From the NCBI GenBank assembly GCA_018654605.1, contig JABILG010000019.1, forward strand, positions 1-64,000: 64,000 bases of DNA. The letters run 5' to 3'. Position 1 is the stretch's first letter; each line of letters opens with the position of its first letter. Source of the DNA: a bacterium (GTDB taxonomy: Bacteria; Desulfobacterota_D; UBA1144). The notes under the pieces are model-generated. The model was not told the DNA's origin, ran no database searches, and saw only the letters and a program-made list of their open reading frames with translations. Positions 19,311-28,819 of the stretch are shown piece after piece. Position numbers and translations under genes: made by a program.

Positions 19311-19964
19311 ATGAAAATCAGTTTATTAGGTGGAACAGGGTCTTTTGCTGAAGGTCTTGTAATAAGATGGGCTAAAGCAGGCCATGAAGTTTTAATAGGT
19401 TCAAGAACCCAAGAAAAAGCAGATGCTGCTGCAGCAGAGATAAACGAGAAAGCAAAAGAACAAGGTGTTGATAAAATCATTCTCGGTATGGAGAATGGAG
19501 AGGCTGCAAAAGCAAGCGAGGTGGTAGTTGTCTGTTTGCCTCCTGAATACACAAAAGCAACCCTAGAAGGCATTTCCAGCTCTTTCACAAATCAAATTGT
19601 GATTTCGCCGGTTGTTCCTATGAAGTTTGGAAAAGTTGTGTCTTATGATCCTCCAGAGTCTGGATCTGCGGCTATTGATATTCAAAACGTGTTACCGGAT
19701 TCGGCAAAGGTCGTAAGCGCGTATCATAACATTCCCGCAAAAGGCTTGGCTAATTTTGAAAAACCATTAGACTATGACGTTGTTATTTGTGGTGACGATG
19801 ATGAAGCCAAGGCAATAGTTTCCAAGTTAACAGAAGAAATGCCAAGTCTCAAAGCAATAGATGCAGGGCCACTTGAGATTTCTTCAATGATTGAGGCTAT
19901 TACTCCATTGATAATTAATATGAACAAGAAGTATAAGCATGAATTTTCAATTAAATTTATCTAA
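19311..19964 (+). CDS. npdG: NADPH-dependent F420 reductase-like protein (NpdG family)
   Basis: ISLLGGTGSFAEGLVIRWAKAGHEVLIGSRTQEKA, PGLVxAxHN-like AYHNIPAKGLANFEKPLDYDVVICGDD, DAGPLEISSMIEAITPLIINMNKKY. Confidence 0.82.
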   Translation: MKISLLGGTGSFAEGLVIRWAKAGHEVLIGSRTQEKADAAAAEINEKAKEQGVDKIILGMENGEAAKASEVVVVCLPPEYTKATLEGISSSFTNQIVISPVVPMKFGKVVSYDPPESGSAAIDIQNVLPDSAKVVSAYHNIPAKGLANFEKPLDYDVVICGDDDEAKAIVSKLTEEMPSLKAIDAGPLEISSMIEAITPLIINMNKKYKHEFSIKFI

Positions 19965-20029
19965 TTGACTTGAATGTTTAATAAACATGATTACTTTATA
20001 AGTAAGTTAAAGTTTAAGGGGAGTTTAAA

Positions 20030-20335
20030 ATGGGTAAATCTAAGAAAAAAACTGTAAGGCCTTTAGGTGCTTTTGTTTTAGTTGAAAGGAATGAAGCTGA
20101 AACTACAACACAGGGCGGCATTATCATTCCTGATGGTTCTCAGGAAAAGCCACTAGAAGCCACGGTTGTTGCCGTTGGTTCTGGAAGAGCTGATCAGAAA
20201 GGAAACATCACTCCGCTGACAGTTAAAAAAGGCGATAAAGTTCTTTTTAGTAAGTTTGGTGGAGCAGAGGTAAATATTGAAAATCAGGACCTCATGGTTC
20301 TTGAAGAAAGAGATATTTTAGCAGTCATTAGCTAA
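20030..20335 (+). CDS. groES: co-chaperonin GroES
   Basis: VRPLGAFVLVERNEAETTTQGGIIIPD, GDKVLFSKFGGAEV, EERDILAVI. Confidence 0.94.
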   Translation: MGKSKKKTVRPLGAFVLVERNEAETTTQGGIIIPDGSQEKPLEATVVAVGSGRADQKGNITPLTVKKGDKVLFSKFGGAEVNIENQDLMVLEERDILAVIS

Positions 20336-20957
20336 TAGCCTTATATTTGTTATTGTCTGGGTGACTTATACGAAAATGTTCAAGATCATTTAGACAGTCT
20401 ATATCAAGTCCAATATTTTTATTTTCTAAAATTTTATATTGGGCTTCTTTATCTTCAAACTCCTTAATATGTTTTTCTAAACTGTTTTCTCCAAAAAATG
20501 ATTGAATTATATCAGGCGGGGTTCTAAGCATGGCGTTGGTGCCACTACCGCTTTTTGAAGGTACGACTATGCAGGAGTTGGATTGTTCAGCTTCTTTAAA
20601 GATAGCATCAATATCTTTGAAACTTAAAAGTGGTAAATCACCAGGAATTCTTAAGACGCTGGTTGCACCTTTTTCTATTAGAATTTTTGAAGCACAATCA
20701 ACAGAAGCACTTTCACTAAGTTGCTTGTCTTCCTCAATTATTTTGACCCCAAACCTATTTGCAATATTTATGGCTTTTTTGTCGTTTGTTATAATAAAGT
20801 TTGCTTCTGACATTTCTGACTTTGAAACCTCTTCTAAAACATGGGTCAGCATTCTTTCTACAATTTTTTCAGTTTCTCGAGCAGACAAGTCTTTCCTCAT
20901 CCTCGTTTTAGCTAATTTAAAATTTTTAAAAGGCACAATAATAAATTTCATAAACAA
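20328..20957 (-). CDS. cofC: 2-phospho-L-lactate (or phosphoenolpyruvate) guanylyltransferase, F420 biosynthesis
   Basis: IIVPFKNFKLAKTRM, RIPGDLPLLSFKDID, VVPSKSGSGTNAMLRTPPD. Confidence 0.85.
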   Translation of the reverse strand: MFMKFIIVPFKNFKLAKTRMRKDLSARETEKIVERMLTHVLEEVSKSEMSEANFIITNDKKAINIANRFGVKIIEEDKQLSESASVDCASKILIEKGATSVLRIPGDLPLLSFKDIDAIFKEAEQSNSCIVVPSKSGSGTNAMLRTPPDIIQSFFGENSLEKHIKEFEDKEAQYKILENKNIGLDIDCLNDLEHFRISHPDNNKYKAIS

Positions 20958-20999
20958 TTTCCACTAACAAGATAGGAAGAATTATTATAAACTAATTTA

Positions 21000-21758
21000 A
21001 TGGATATATTTTCTTGGAATGTGAATGGAATTAGAGCTGTAAGAAAGAAAGGGTTTTTGGATTTTATTTCTAATTATTCTCCAGACATATTGTGTCTTCA
21101 AGAAACGAAAGCACATGCTGAGCAGCTAGGGGATGATTTGCTTAATATTCCTGGTTATTCATCTTTTTTTGATTCACCTAAATATAAAAAGGGATACTCA
21201 GGTGTTGCTATTTACTCCAGACAGGAGCCGATTAACATTACAACAACCCTTGACGCTGAACAAGATTTGGACGATGAAGGTAGAACGCTCATAGCCGAAT
21301 ATGATAAATTTATTTTGCTTAATTTTTATTTTCCCAATGGTCAAATGAATGACACTAGACTTGATTACAAGCTCAGGTTTCACGAAGCAGCTTATGAGAA
21401 GTTTCTAAGGCTAAAAAGAAAGAAGAAAAATATTATTATATGTGGTGATTACAATATTGCACATAATGAGATAGACTTAAAACACCCCAAGCCTAATGAA
21501 AACACTTCTGGTTTTCTTCGAATAGAAAGAGACTGGTTAGACAAATTTCAAAAAAAAGGATTTGTCGATACTTTTAGATATTTTTATCCTGATGTGATTA
21601 AATATTCTTGGTGGACATATATGAGAAATGCTAGGCAGAATAATGCTGGATGGAGAATTGACTATTTCTGGGTTTCACAAATTGATAAGATTAAGGATGC
21701 TAAAATTCACAATGAAGTATTTGGCTCTGACCATTGCCCCGTCTCTGTATCACTTTAG
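21000..21758 (+). CDS. xthA: exodeoxyribonuclease III
   Basis: SWNVNGIRAVRKKGF, LCLQETKA, GDYNIAHNEIDL, WRIDYFWVS, GSDHCPVSVSL. Confidence 0.95.
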   Translation: MDIFSWNVNGIRAVRKKGFLDFISNYSPDILCLQETKAHAEQLGDDLLNIPGYSSFFDSPKYKKGYSGVAIYSRQEPINITTTLDAEQDLDDEGRTLIAEYDKFILLNFYFPNGQMNDTRLDYKLRFHEAAYEKFLRLKRKKKNIIICGDYNIAHNEIDLKHPKPNENTSGFLRIERDWLDKFQKKGFVDTFRYFYPDVIKYSWWTYMRNARQNNAGWRIDYFWVSQIDKIKDAKIHNEVFGSDHCPVSVSL

Positions 21759-21760
21759 AT

Positions 21761-23119
21761 TTATTGTGGAGATTCATCAGTGTACTCATCAGCAAGATTT
21801 TCAAAACTAGGAACTCCTTGGGTATCTAAAAAGGCCAAAGAAACTGTTCCAGTAGGACCGTTACGTTGTTTGCCAATAATAACCTCAGCCAAACCGTCCC
21901 TTTCGTCAGCCATCCTTTTATAGGCATCGGCTCGATGAAGAAAAATTACCATATCGGCGTCTTGTTCTAGCGCGCCACTTTCTCTTAAGTCCGAAAGCTG
22001 TGGTTTTTTATCTGTTCTAGCTTCTGTTTGTCTGCTAAGCTGTGAAATTGCAATAATAGGAATTTGTAACTCTTTTGCAAGAGCCTTAAGTGATAATGAA
22101 ATTTCAGCAATTTCTCTTTCACGATTATCTGTTCTAGAAGAGCCCCGCATTAATTGAAGATAATCAACAATTAAAATATCTATACCTTTGTCACTTTTTA
22201 GACGCCTTGTTCTAGATCTTAGGTCAAGAGAAGTAAGAGCCGGCGTGTCATCTATAAAGATATTAGCTCTTTGGAGAGTTTCCGCCGCCGCTACAGTCTT
22301 TTGAAATTCAGAATCTGATAGAAAACCTGTTCTAATTTTACCAAAGTTGAGCTTAGATTTTGCAGAAAGCATTCTCATCATTAGTTGTTCTTTGGCCATT
22401 TCCAGAGAGAAAAAGCCTACTTTAAGTCCATGAATCAAAGCCGCATGCATAACAATGTTTAGACTAAAAGAAGTTTTGCCCATACCGGGCCTTGCGGCGA
22501 TTATAATTAGATCAGAATTTTGAAAACCCGCAGTCATTTTGTCAAGCTTTTTAAACCCACTGGCAATTCCAGTTATGGCCATTTTTCTGGTCGTTAAGTT
22601 TTCAATTATTTTTATAGTTTCAGCTGCTAGTTCCGCAGTAGAAACAAAACCAGATCTCTTTTTGTTTTGACTTATTTCAAACAACTTCTTTTCAGCCTGA
22701 TCAACAAACTCATCAACTTCAACTTGGTCTGTCTGTCCTTCGTCTATGATTTCAGATGCTGTTCTAATCATGCTCCTTAGTATTGACTTCTCTCTCACAG
22801 ATTTTGCATAGAAAACTACATTTGAGGAGCTGGGAACAATTTCAATTAATTGGCTAAGATAAGAGCTGCCCCCCACTTCTTTTAATAAGGATTTTTTTGA
22901 TTTTAACTTATCATACAAAGTTAATATATCAATTGGCTTACTTTCTTTGTCTAAATCAACCATGGCAGAAAAAATTTTTTTATGATTTTCGTCATAAAAG
23001 TCATTTTCAGCAATTTCTTCAAGCGCTAAATTCATAGCTTCTTGATCTATTAAAATAGAACCTAGAACTGCTTGCTCCGCTTCATTGTTTTGCGGTAATT
23101 TTTTAACATTCATTGCCAT
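21761..23119 (-). CDS. dnaB: replicative DNA helicase
   Basis: NNEAEQAVLGSILID, AARPGMGKTSFSLN, DYLQLMRG, SQLSRQTEARTDKKPQLSDLRESGALEQDADMV. Confidence 0.97.
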   Translation of the reverse strand: MAMNVKKLPQNNEAEQAVLGSILIDQEAMNLALEEIAENDFYDENHKKIFSAMVDLDKESKPIDILTLYDKLKSKKSLLKEVGGSSYLSQLIEIVPSSSNVVFYAKSVREKSILRSMIRTASEIIDEGQTDQVEVDEFVDQAEKKLFEISQNKKRSGFVSTAELAAETIKIIENLTTRKMAITGIASGFKKLDKMTAGFQNSDLIIIAARPGMGKTSFSLNIVMHAALIHGLKVGFFSLEMAKEQLMMRMLSAKSKLNFGKIRTGFLSDSEFQKTVAAAETLQRANIFIDDTPALTSLDLRSRTRRLKSDKGIDILIVDYLQLMRGSSRTDNREREIAEISLSLKALAKELQIPIIAISQLSRQTEARTDKKPQLSDLRESGALEQDADMVIFLHRADAYKRMADERDGLAEVIIGKQRNGPTGTVSLAFLDTQGVPSFENLADEYTDESPQ

Positions 23120-23148
23120 GAGGATATTATAACAACAGTTCTATCAAG

Positions 23149-23880
23149 TTAGAAATCTTGATGATTCATTCCAAGGTATTTTTTTAAATGTTTTACAGCA
23201 ATATATAAGATAGGTGTATCAAGAATAGCAATTATGAATTTAAAAATATATGCGTATGATATAAGCAAGAATAGGGCCTCTAGCTCGGTTTTTGCTTCAG
23301 GAAGTGGTATTGATTTTGATAAATAATGAGTAATAGAAATAACGCAAATAGTGTCTATAAGCGAGCTAATCATAGTGGATCCGTTGTTTCTAAGCCACAA
23401 GTGTTTACCATTTGTGAGCCTTTTTAAAAAATGAAATATTTTAACGTCAGAATATTGTGCTAAAAAATATGCAATCATTGAGGCTGTTATGGTGCTCAAA
23501 GACAAAGATCTAATAATCATAAACGCATTGTCTGCATCCACGCTGTTGTTTGTTGTAAAAGCAGGTATCAGGCCTCCTAACCAAAGTATTATTGCCAGCC
23601 AAATATTTACAACTAGCCCTGCCCATACTAGCTCAGAAGCTCTTTCTTCTCCATAAATTTCGGATATTATGTCTGTACACAGAAACGTTATAGGATATGG
23701 TAGAACACCAACAGCTAAGATTACAGGGATTTGAAAACCTAAAAGATTAAAGCTTAAATCAAGGAATCTTGATGTTCCAAGAAGATTAAGCATTGTCATT
23801 GAAGATATGAAAATTGCTGAAAGTAAAAGGAGGACAGCTCTTTTTCTATTAGCATATTTATTTTCCATGTTTTTGTTCAT
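23149..23880 (-). CDS. queuosine precursor transporter (YhhQ/DUF165 family)
   Basis: Multi-TM; PYPITFLCTDIISEIYGEERASELVWAGL, STMISSLIDTICVI. Confidence 0.85.
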   Translation of the reverse strand: MNKNMENKYANRKRAVLLLLSAIFISSMTMLNLLGTSRFLDLSFNLLGFQIPVILAVGVLPYPITFLCTDIISEIYGEERASELVWAGLVVNIWLAIILWLGGLIPAFTTNNSVDADNAFMIIRSLSLSTITASMIAYFLAQYSDVKIFHFLKRLTNGKHLWLRNNGSTMISSLIDTICVISITHYLSKSIPLPEAKTELEALFLLISYAYIFKFIIAILDTPILYIAVKHLKKYLGMNHQDF

Positions 23881-23940
23881 AATCTTTTAATCTAGCTTTC
23901 CTTGAAAGTCTCTTTGGACATGATAAACTGAGAATCCATC

Positions 23941-24012
23941 GGCCGTGTAGCTCAGGGGTAGAGCGACGCTCTCATAAGGCGTATGTCGGAAGTTCGAATC
24001 TTCCCACGGCCA
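23941..24012 (+). tRNA. tRNA with CAT anticodon (elongator Met or Ile2; CCA not encoded)
   Basis: Cloverleaf by eye: GGCCGTG/CACGGCC acceptor, GCTC-GAGC D-stem, ACGCT-CTCATAA-GGCGT anticodon arm, GGAAG-TTCGAAT-CTTCC T-arm, discriminator A. Confidence 0.93.
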
Positions 24013-24948
24013 TTACCCAATGCCCACCATCCTATCAATTGCAGTTTTAGCCTTCATTGCTATTTTAGCTGGTACTTTTACTTCCGGTTGCTCAGATTTT
24101 AATGTTTCAAGAACTTTTTCTACCGTAATCATCTTCATATACTCACAAGTTGCCGTTCTGTTTATTGGTATAAAGTTTTTTTCAGGAGATGTTCGCTGTA
24201 GCTTGTGAATAACTCCAGTTTCTGTGGCTACTATAATATTTTCGGCACTTGAACTTTTCGCTTTGTTAATCATTGCCTCTGTTGATAAAAAGTGAATATC
24301 TTTGTCATTATTTTTTTCTGAGTAATACATAGCTTCTGAACCACAGGCGCACTCAGGATGAATTAAAACTTCAGTCTCAACATACTCATCCCTTAGGTTT
24401 TTTATTTCCTCATAGGTCATGGCAGCATGAACATGACATTCGCCCGGCCAAATATTGATTTTTCTTTTGGTTTTTTTCTGAACATATGCACCTAAAAACA
24501 TGTCAGGTAAAAAAAGTATTTTTTTATCTTTATCAATTGATTCAATAATTTTTACAGCATTTGAAGACGTAAAACAATAGTCGCTTTCGGCTTTTATTTC
24601 TGCAGTTGTATTAACATAAGAGACAACCACAGCATCGGGATTCTTTTTTTTCCAATCCTTTAGTTGTTGTAAGCTTATAGAGTCAGCCAGAGAACATCCT
24701 GCTTCTAAATCAGGCAATAAAATTTTTTTATTAGGGCAGAGTATTGATGCTGTTTCAGCCATAAAATGAACCCCGCAAAAAATTATCATTTCTGCGTCAA
24801 CTTCTACGGCCTTTTTTGCAAGACCGAGGGAGTCTCCAATAAAGTCAGCTATATCTTGGACTTCAGGTATTTGATAGTTGTGCGCAAGAATGACAGCATT
24901 TTTCTTTTTTTTAAGGTCAGATATTTGCTTTAAAACATTTAAATCCAT
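24013..24948 (-). CDS. nadA: quinolinate synthase
   Basis: VILAHNYQIPEVQDIADFIGDSL, FCGVHFMAETA, HPECACGSEA, ATCEYMKMITVEKVLETL. Confidence 0.96.
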   Translation of the reverse strand: MDLNVLKQISDLKKKKNAVILAHNYQIPEVQDIADFIGDSLGLAKKAVEVDAEMIIFCGVHFMAETASILCPNKKILLPDLEAGCSLADSISLQQLKDWKKKNPDAVVVSYVNTTAEIKAESDYCFTSSNAVKIIESIDKDKKILFLPDMFLGAYVQKKTKRKINIWPGECHVHAAMTYEEIKNLRDEYVETEVLIHPECACGSEAMYYSEKNNDKDIHFLSTEAMINKAKSSSAENIIVATETGVIHKLQRTSPEKNFIPINRTATCEYMKMITVEKVLETLKSEQPEVKVPAKIAMKAKTAIDRMVGIG

Positions 24949-24951
24949 GAT

Positions 24952-25794
24952 TTATTTTAACACATTCATAGAGATATCTATGGATGGCGATGAGTGTGTA
25001 ATTGTCCCTACTGAAATATAATCAACATCAAAAGATGAAATTTTTTTTATCTTAGGTATATCAATTCCACCCGATATTTCTATTTCTACATCAGGATATT
25101 TTCTTATTTTATTAATCGCTTTTTTTATGTTGGGCACGGTAAAGTTGTCCAACATCACCCTTTTAATTTTAAACTTTAATGCACTATCAAGCTGAGAAAG
25201 AGATTTAACCTCTATTTCAACGGGAGCGAGTCGTTTCTTTTTGAACAGCTTAGTAAGGGTTGGCTCCACCCCCCTAAGGCTTTTTATGTGATTATCTTTA
25301 ATTAATATGAGCTTAGATAGGTCCATTCTATGGTTCTCACCACCCCCAATCTTAACGCAGTATTTTTCTATCAACCTCCACCCAGGCGTGGTTTTTCTTG
25401 TATCTAGAATATTAATCTTTTTGTTTTTTATTGGTTTGCAGAAGTTATAAGTTGTTGTGGCTATGCCCGATGTTTTTTGTAAAAAATTTAAAAGAATCCT
25501 CTCAATTGTAAGAATTTTGTTTCCTGGGCCATTAATTATAGCAACTCTAGTATTTTTTTTAACATAAGACCCTTCTTTGAGTTTCCAGACAATTTTTATT
25601 TTGTTGTTAAATTTTTTAACTAAATAATTAACTATTTTTGTACCACACAAGATTCCGCTTTCTTTAAATAAGAGCTCACAAGTTAAATTTGAATCTTCAA
25701 TTAAAGTTTTTGTGGTTATATCGGAAGATACTTTATCTTCTTTTAAAGAAGAATTGAGAATTGTGCTAACACTTTTTTTTAAAGCACTGTTCAT
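24952..25794 (-). CDS. nadC: nicotinate-nucleotide pyrophosphorylase (carboxylating)
   Basis: SSDITTKTLI, LDTRKTTPGWRLIEKYCVKIGGGENHRMDLS, IEISGGID. Confidence 0.95.
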   Translation of the reverse strand: MNSALKKSVSTILNSSLKEDKVSSDITTKTLIEDSNLTCELLFKESGILCGTKIVNYLVKKFNNKIKIVWKLKEGSYVKKNTRVAIINGPGNKILTIERILLNFLQKTSGIATTTYNFCKPIKNKKINILDTRKTTPGWRLIEKYCVKIGGGENHRMDLSKLILIKDNHIKSLRGVEPTLTKLFKKKRLAPVEIEVKSLSQLDSALKFKIKRVMLDNFTVPNIKKAINKIRKYPDVEIEISGGIDIPKIKKISSFDVDYISVGTITHSSPSIDISMNVLK

Positions 25795-25800
25795 ATAAGT

Positions 25801-26814
25801 CTATTTAACTTCCCAAGTATCTCCAGAGGAAATAAGCCTGCTTAAATCAGGTTTAAATTTTGTTTTTGCCGATTCAATTTGTTCGTGGATACGGTCATCA
25901 AAAGTTGGCTGGTTAATTCTTTTTATGATTCCCATCGGAACAGGAAATTCAGGAAATTTCATATCAGCAACCATTCTTATTAGTGTTAAATCAGTTTCAT
26001 CGTATATTACTACATTGTCCGGGACATTCTCGGGGTCAAACTCAACAATATCGAACTTACCATACCCCATAACAAGACCTTTGTTAGCTTTTTCACCGAA
26101 TATTAGAGGCTTTCCGTGCTCAACTTTAATATTGTTATCATCTCTTATGTTTCTCTCAGTAAATCCATCAAAAGCCCCATTGTTGTATATGTAACAATTT
26201 TGATATATATGAACAAAGGACGTTCCCTTGTGATTATAAGCTTCGACTAAAACTGCCACAAGTTCTTTTACATAGGTTGCAGAAATTTGTGCAACAAAAG
26301 AAGCACCGCACTCTACTGCTAAAGACGCTGGGTCCGCAGGTTCTTCAATTGTTCCATATGGAGCTGTTTTATTAATTTTACCTTTTTCACTGGTAGGAGA
26401 ATATTGACCTTTTGTTAGACCATATATTCGGTTGTCAAACAAAAGGATATTCATGTCCGTATTTCTTCTTAGTGCATGCATTAGATGGTTACCACCAATA
26501 GAAATTCCATCACCATCTCCAGTAACGATCCAAACAGCTAGTTCTGGATTAGAAATTTTTAGCCCGGTTGCAATAGGAAGTGGTCTTCCATGTATTGTGT
26601 GAAATCCATATGTTCCCATATAATATGGGAACCTAGAAGAGCAACCAATACCAGAAACTACTGCATGTTCATTTTTTGGTCTACCTATTTGAGCCATAGC
26701 TGTTTGAACAGCCTTTAAAATTGCATAGTCTTCGCAACCAGGACACCACCTAGGTTCTGCTGCTGATTTGAAATCATTAGCTTTGTATTTGACAGACTCT
26801 GTAGTAGTACTCAT
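25801..26814 (-). CDS. korB: 2-oxoacid:ferredoxin oxidoreductase, beta subunit
   Basis: WCPGCEDYAIL, GIGCSSRFPYYM, TGDGDGISIGGNHL TPP motif, LFDNRIYGLTKGQYSPTS. Confidence 0.94.
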   Translation of the reverse strand: MSTTTESVKYKANDFKSAAEPRWCPGCEDYAILKAVQTAMAQIGRPKNEHAVVSGIGCSSRFPYYMGTYGFHTIHGRPLPIATGLKISNPELAVWIVTGDGDGISIGGNHLMHALRRNTDMNILLFDNRIYGLTKGQYSPTSEKGKINKTAPYGTIEEPADPASLAVECGASFVAQISATYVKELVAVLVEAYNHKGTSFVHIYQNCYIYNNGAFDGFTERNIRDDNNIKVEHGKPLIFGEKANKGLVMGYGKFDIVEFDPENVPDNVVIYDETDLTLIRMVADMKFPEFPVPMGIIKRINQPTFDDRIHEQIESAKTKFKPDLSRLISSGDTWEVK

Positions 26815-26834
26815 ATAAACTCCTTAAATGTTAA

Positions 26835-28694
26835 TTAATGTTCTTTTAGTAAGTTTAACTCATTGTTGATAAATTCCACCATTTCAACGACAGAGATTGG
26901 TTGACCTGTTACTCTTCCTAGGAAAGAAGTATCAATCATAAATTTAGATCTAATTATCATGTTTAATTGCCCTAAGTTTAATTCCACAACAGCAACTTTT
27001 TTGAAGCTTTTCAAAACTTTCTCTAAGTTTTTAGGAAAAGGATTTATATATCTTAAATTAACAATTGCAACTTTTTTTCCGCTTTTTGCAATTATTTCAG
27101 CAGACGCCCTCATGCTTCCTATCGCGCTACCCCATCCTAAAAGAACAAGGTCCGCATCCTTATCTCCAAGAATTTCAACGTCTGGAATGTCATTTTGCAC
27201 TCTTTGTACTTTTTCTGCTCTTAATCTAGTCATTAAGTCATGGTTGTCTGGGTCTTGTGAAATTGCCCCAGTTTCATTAATTTTTTCTAGACCACCAATT
27301 GTGTGCTCTAAGCCTTTAGTGCCAATTCTAACCCAATCCCTAGCCAATGTTTCCTTGTTTCTTTTGTAAGGAAGATAGTCTTTTGGATTAGTTCTAAAAG
27401 GCGCTTTCATTTCAGGTATTGTGCTTAAATCAGGAAGCTTCCATGGCTCAGAAGCATTTACTAAAAAGCCTTCAGATAAAACTATAACAGGCGTCATATA
27501 TTTTGTTGCAAGTCTTACCGCTTCAATTGAAATCCAAAAACAGTCAGACGCTGACTCAGGTGCGAGTACAATTAAGTGAGAATCTGAAGGTCGACCAAAG
27601 AGAGCCATAGCCAAATCGCCTTGTTCGGTCTTAGTAGGCATCCCTGTTGATATTCCTGATCTCATGAAGTTAAAAATTATTAAAGGCAGCTCTGTCATTA
27701 CCGCTAGGTTAATTGCTTCAATTTTAAGTGCTAGTCCAGGACCCGAGCTCCCAGTTATTCCGAGTGATCCACCATAAGCAGCACCCAGGGCCATAGTTAC
27801 AGCAGCTATTTCATCCTCAGTCTGTATTGCGGCAACATCAAATTGCTTTAATGCTGCAAGAGTATGAAGAATTTCACTTGCTGGCGTGATGGGATATCCT
27901 GCATAAACAATTGGAAGTTCTATTCTTTCTGCCGCAGCCAACAGACCGTAAGATGTCGCTAGTGCTCCATTAATATTTCGATAAGTTCCTGGCTCAAGCT
28001 TAGCTGGAGGTATTTTGTACATTATAGGAAAAATCTCCATTGTATCACACAGATTGTATCCCGCATGAAGAACTTTCGTATTAGCCTCCAAAATTAAGGG
28101 TTTTTTGCCAAACTTTTTTGTTAAAAAACTTTCTATTGGTTCTAAAGGTCTTTGAAATAGCCACGAAACAACTCCTAAAGCTAAAAAGTTTTTGCATCTT
28201 AGCTTGTCTGCATGGCCCATATCTTCCATATCCTCCAAAGCTTTTAAAGTAAGCGTTGTTATAGGAATCTTGTGAACTCTATAGTCCTGAAGAGAGGTGT
28301 CATCTGGACCAAGAGGGTCAGATTCAAAACCTGCTTTTTTTAGGTTTTTTGGAACAAACTCGTCTTCGTTAACAACAATTATCCCACCTTTATTAACAGT
28401 GCTCATGTTTACTTTTAATGCAGCGGGGTTGAAGCAAATAAGAACGTCAGGGGTATCGCCCGGTGTATAAATATCTTTAGCAGCAAATTGTATTTGATAA
28501 GAAGAGACCCCATATGTTGTTCCAAGTGGCGCACGAATTTCGGATGGAAAATCGGGAAATGTAGAAAAATCATTACCGGCTATAGCAGTCGTATTACCAA
28601 ATTGATCACCTGTAATTTGAATTCCATCCCCAGAGTCACCAGCAAATTTTACGGTAACCATTTCTAGTTCTTCTAATTGTTTTTGAACAGCCAT
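26835..28694 (-). CDS. korA: 2-oxoacid:ferredoxin oxidoreductase, fused gamma-alpha subunit
   Basis: N-terminal GAMMA domain (FAGDSGDGIQITGDQ), alpha domain (YPITPASEILH, SSGPGLALKIEAINLAVMTELPLI). Confidence 0.94.
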   Translation of the reverse strand: MAVQKQLEELEMVTVKFAGDSGDGIQITGDQFGNTTAIAGNDFSTFPDFPSEIRAPLGTTYGVSSYQIQFAAKDIYTPGDTPDVLICFNPAALKVNMSTVNKGGIIVVNEDEFVPKNLKKAGFESDPLGPDDTSLQDYRVHKIPITTLTLKALEDMEDMGHADKLRCKNFLALGVVSWLFQRPLEPIESFLTKKFGKKPLILEANTKVLHAGYNLCDTMEIFPIMYKIPPAKLEPGTYRNINGALATSYGLLAAAERIELPIVYAGYPITPASEILHTLAALKQFDVAAIQTEDEIAAVTMALGAAYGGSLGITGSSGPGLALKIEAINLAVMTELPLIIFNFMRSGISTGMPTKTEQGDLAMALFGRPSDSHLIVLAPESASDCFWISIEAVRLATKYMTPVIVLSEGFLVNASEPWKLPDLSTIPEMKAPFRTNPKDYLPYKRNKETLARDWVRIGTKGLEHTIGGLEKINETGAISQDPDNHDLMTRLRAEKVQRVQNDIPDVEILGDKDADLVLLGWGSAIGSMRASAEIIAKSGKKVAIVNLRYINPFPKNLEKVLKSFKKVAVVELNLGQLNMIIRSKFMIDTSFLGRVTGQPISVVEMVEFINNELNLLKEH

Positions 28695-28741
28695 TAAACT
28701 TCACCTTTTAGTTAAAATATAATTAATTTAATAGAGTACCC

Positions 28742-28755
28742 TCAGTAAATACTGA
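28742..28755. promoter_or_regulatory. perfect palindrome TCAGTA-AA-TACTGA upstream of korA (possible operator)
   Basis: 6+2+6 inverted repeat in the only sizeable intergenic gap between nadB and korA. Confidence 0.35.
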
Positions 28756-28819
28756 ATTTCAACGCACCGCAAAAAATTATAGCATTTTTTTTATTTAATA
28801 CAATGTGAATCAATATAAA

